7,048 bases of DNA, from assembly GCA_947474875.1 (NCBI GenBank), contig CANJKY010000183.1:1-7048 (forward strand), in the 5' to 3' direction. Source of the DNA: Gemmataceae bacterium (GTDB lineage Bacteria > Planctomycetota > Planctomycetia > Gemmatales > Gemmataceae). The notes under the pieces were generated by a model. It was not told the DNA's origin. It was given only the letters and a program-made list of their open reading frames with translations, and searched no databases. This document shows, one piece after another, positions 5,487 to 7,048 of the stretch; position 1 is the stretch's first letter; the number at the start of each line of letters is the position of its first letter. The position numbers were made by a program, and so were the translations under genes.

Positions 5487-6770
5487 TTAGACCAGCACCG
5501 CTTCGCCCGCCGGGGCGCCGGTGTACACCGCGTCAAACGCGTCCAGGCTCGGCTTGATGACCTCGTGCCGTTCCACCGCCTCGGCCACGCAGTCCTGCGT
5601 TTTCAGCCCGTTGCCGGTGACGCAGATGACGATCTCCTCATCCCGCGGGATGCGGCCCTGCTCGATCAGCTTGCGGGCGACGGCCAGAGTCGTACCGCCG
5701 GCCGTCTCGGCGAACACCCCCTCGGTGCGGGCGAGCAGCAGCATGCACTCGACGATCTCGTCGTCGCTCACGTCCTCCGCCCACCCACCCGTGTCCTTGA
5801 TCAGCTTGGCCGAGAAGATGCCGTCGGCCGGGTCACCGATGGCCAGGCTCTTGCAAATGGTGTTCGGCTTGCGGACCGGCTTGTGCCGGTCGCGGCTGCT
5901 CTTCACGCAGTCGGTGATCGGGTTGCACCCGGTCGCCTGCGCCCCGTACATCTTGGTCGTGACGGGCGTGTCGATCAGGCCGGTGTCGTACAGCTCGTTG
6001 AACGCCTTGTGAATCTTGCCGATGAGCGACCCGCCGGCCATCGGCACGACCACGTGCTGCGGCACCCGCCAGCCCAGGTCCTCGGCGATCTCGTACCCCA
6101 TCGTCTTGGAGCCTTCGGCGTAGAACGGCCGCAGGTTGATGTTCACGAACCCCCAGTTGTACTTGAACGCCACCTGGGTGCAGAGGCGGTTCACCTCGTC
6201 GTAGGTGCCAGTGACGCCGATGACGTTCGCCCCGTACACGCTGGTGCCCAGAATCTTCGCCTTCTCCAGGTCGGACGGCACGAAGATGTACGCCTCTAGC
6301 CCGGCCTGAGCGGCGTTCGCCGCCACGCTGTTCGCCAGGTTGCCGGTGCTCGCACACCCGACCGTCTTGTACCCGAACTCCACCGCCTTGCTCAGAGCCA
6401 CACTCACCACCCGGTCTTTGAAGCTGAGCGTGGGGAAGTTGACGGCGTCGTTCTTGATCCACAACTTCTGGACGCCCAGTTCTTTCGCCAGCCGGTCGGC
6501 CTTGATGAGCGGGGTACCGCCGACCTGCGGGCCGACAGCCGGTTCACCTTCAATCGGCAGGAACTCGCGGTACCGCCACATACCCCGCGGGCGGGCGGTG
6601 ATCTTCTCGCGGGAAACGTTCTGCTTGATGGCGGCGTAGTCGTAGGTGACTTCGAGCGGGCCGAAGTCCTCGGTGCAGAAGTTGATCGGCGACTTCGGGT
6701 ACAGCTTGCCGCACAGCTTGCACTTCAGGCCGAGCGAGTAGTCGGGCACAGGATCACCCTGGTCGAACAC
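5487..6770 (-). CDS. thrC: Threonine synthase-family PLP enzyme (fold type II)
   Basis: By family, a threonine synthase converting O-phosphohomoserine and water to threonine and phosphate in the cytoplasm. The 427 residues begin with a zinc-ribbon-like region (Cys17, Cys20, Cys32) ending in GPLEVTYDY. The catalytic fold follows, with GGTPLIKADRLAKELG (84-99), the Schiff-base lysine Lys118 in PTLSFKDRVV, the substrate loop ASTGNLANS (140-148), a PLP-phosphate loop MAGGS (244-248) and VTGNGLK (384-390). The LSFKDRVV form resembles cyanobacterial-type enzymes, from memory. The GTG at 6770 gives the longest frame. A second GTG at 6749 (seven codons later) has a somewhat better AGGGTG in front and may be the true start. 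Directly downstream is a CysO-like carrier, so an O-phosphoserine or O-phosphohomoserine sulfhydrylase role is an alternative. Threonine synthase remains the first call. Confidence 0.87.
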   Translation of the reverse strand: MFDQGDPVPDYSLGLKCKLCGKLYPKSPINFCTEDFGPLEVTYDYAAIKQNVSREKITARPRGMWRYREFLPIEGEPAVGPQVGGTPLIKADRLAKELGVQKLWIKNDAVNFPTLSFKDRVVSVALSKAVEFGYKTVGCASTGNLANSVAANAAQAGLEAYIFVPSDLEKAKILGTSVYGANVIGVTGTYDEVNRLCTQVAFKYNWGFVNINLRPFYAEGSKTMGYEIAEDLGWRVPQHVVVPMAGGSLIGKIHKAFNELYDTGLIDTPVTTKMYGAQATGCNPITDCVKSSRDRHKPVRKPNTICKSLAIGDPADGIFSAKLIKDTGGWAEDVSDDEIVECMLLLARTEGVFAETAGGTTLAVARKLIEQGRIPRDEEIVICVTGNGLKTQDCVAEAVERHEVIKPSLDAFDAVYTGAPAGEAVLV

Positions 6771-6882
6771 ACGGGCCGACGGCCCGCCACGGTTGGTTGG
6801 GGTGGTGAGGGTTGATCCAGAGTCCGCGACCTGTCGCGGGGTGGTGAGATAAGAGAACGGCAGGGGTCGAGTGTGGGTTCGG

Positions 6883-6941
6883 TCCTGCTCGGTATCTTAT
6901 CTGCCCCGACCATCCGGTTCACACCGGGGTGTCGAGCAGGA
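6883..6941 (-). promoter_or_regulatory. Potential structured leader RNA element upstream of the PLP enzyme
   Basis: A perfect 9-bp inverted repeat (TCCTGCTCG at 6883-6891, CGAGCAGGA at 6933-6941) encloses an inner hairpin CCGGT-TCAC-ACCGG (6914-6927). Part of the outer left arm (CCTGC, 6884-6888) can alternatively pair with GCAGG at 6860-6864, giving mutually exclusive folds. It matches no riboswitch class I recognise. The pairing is visible in the sequence; a regulatory role is inference. Confidence 0.35.
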
Positions 6942-7040
6942 GTTAGCACCAGCACCGGAGGTCGAATCGGGAGATTCAGCGTCCGGCCGGTTGCTGTGGC
7001 GTCGTCGGGCCTGAACCCTCAGCCACTCTGGATAAGATAC
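6892..7040. repeat. Separated 10-bp inverted repeat GTATCTTATC / GATAAGATAC
   Basis: GTATCTTATC (6892-6901) and its exact reverse complement GATAAGATAC (7031-7040) are 129 nt apart in the gene-free region. A third partial copy, GATAAG, lies at 6848-6853. These AT-rich islands stand out in GC-rich DNA and may be protein-binding or promoter elements. No function is assigned. Confidence 0.4.
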
Positions 7041-7048
7041 TCACCGGA

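Larger units (their letters stand above)
6771..7048. other. 278-bp gene-free leader/intergenic region upstream of the PLP enzyme
   Basis: No supportable gene, tRNA or rRNA is seen. The region contains several small dyads: GGGCC-GAC-GGCCC (6773-6785) touching the GTG start, CCGCGAC-CT-GTCGCGG (6824-6839), and GAATC-GGGA-GATTC (6964-6977). It also holds a direct repeat GGGGTGGTGAG at 6799-6809 and 6838-6848. It presumably carries the promoter and leader of the threonine-synthase operon, but I cannot place a convincing promoter. Confidence 0.55.

Noticed and set aside
5040..6299. Plus-strand 419-codon open frame opposite the carrier and PLP-enzyme genes
   Set aside because: It runs across a palindromic repeat and two well-recognised minus-strand genes, is rich in Val/Arg/His/Gly, and has no domain.
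6725..6955. Minus-strand 76-codon frame upstream of the PLP enzyme, considered as a leader peptide
   Set aside because: It overlaps the enzyme start out of frame, is not enriched in threonine codons, and its composition (Pro/Arg/Ser) looks non-coding.
6900..7048. Possible tRNA, suggested by GGTCGAATCGGG near 6960
   Set aside because: No acceptor stem or anticodon arm could be fitted around it.

Overview
The window is GC-rich, densely packed bacterial chromosome. Several things suggest a planctomycete, probably a Gemmata-like (Gemmataceae) lineage. There is a Uma2/DUF820 nuclease-fold gene of the kind expanded in planctomycetes and cyanobacteria, a small membrane protein with an HDQITARVCVEYFTVGH core, a class V aminotransferase, frequent GTG starts and patchy Shine-Dalgarno signals. 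The taxonomic call is inference; no rRNA or other marker is present.

Layout: positions 1-1415 are read on the plus strand. They hold the C-terminal part of an ABC-2-type permease, cut by the window edge, and a small four-helix membrane protein. From 6770 down to 1399 everything is on the minus strand. In transcription order this is a threonine-synthase-family PLP enzyme, a CysO/MoaD/ThiS-type sulfur carrier ending in Gly-Gly, an unrecognised 110-residue protein, a ThiF/MoeB-type E1-like adenylyltransferase, a TM2-domain protein, a Uma2-family protein and a cysteine-desulfurase-family class V aminotransferase. The two blocks converge and their last genes overlap tail-to-tail by 17 bp. Positions 6771-7048 have no supportable gene but several dyad symmetries.

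Functional reading: the carrier, the E1-like enzyme and a desulfurase-type enzyme are the parts needed to load sulfur on a carrier C-terminus as a thiocarboxylate. The carrier follows a fold-type II PLP enzyme, the class that uses such carriers in the CysO/CysM cysteine pathway. The cluster may therefore be a protein-thiocarboxylate sulfur-transfer route into an amino acid, with the enzyme annotated as threonine synthase as either acceptor enzyme or simple neighbour. This is the most interesting hypothesis here and is not proven by sequence. The 110-residue gene overlaps the carrier gene by 8 nt and is the unknown part of the set.

Non-coding structure: a perfect 16-bp GC hairpin lies after the TM2 gene. 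A 98-bp imperfect palindrome with 30-bp arms built from AAG-CGCC-like units fills the gap between the PLP-enzyme stop and the carrier ribosome binding site. A 59-nt potential stem structure lies in the leader of the PLP-enzyme gene.
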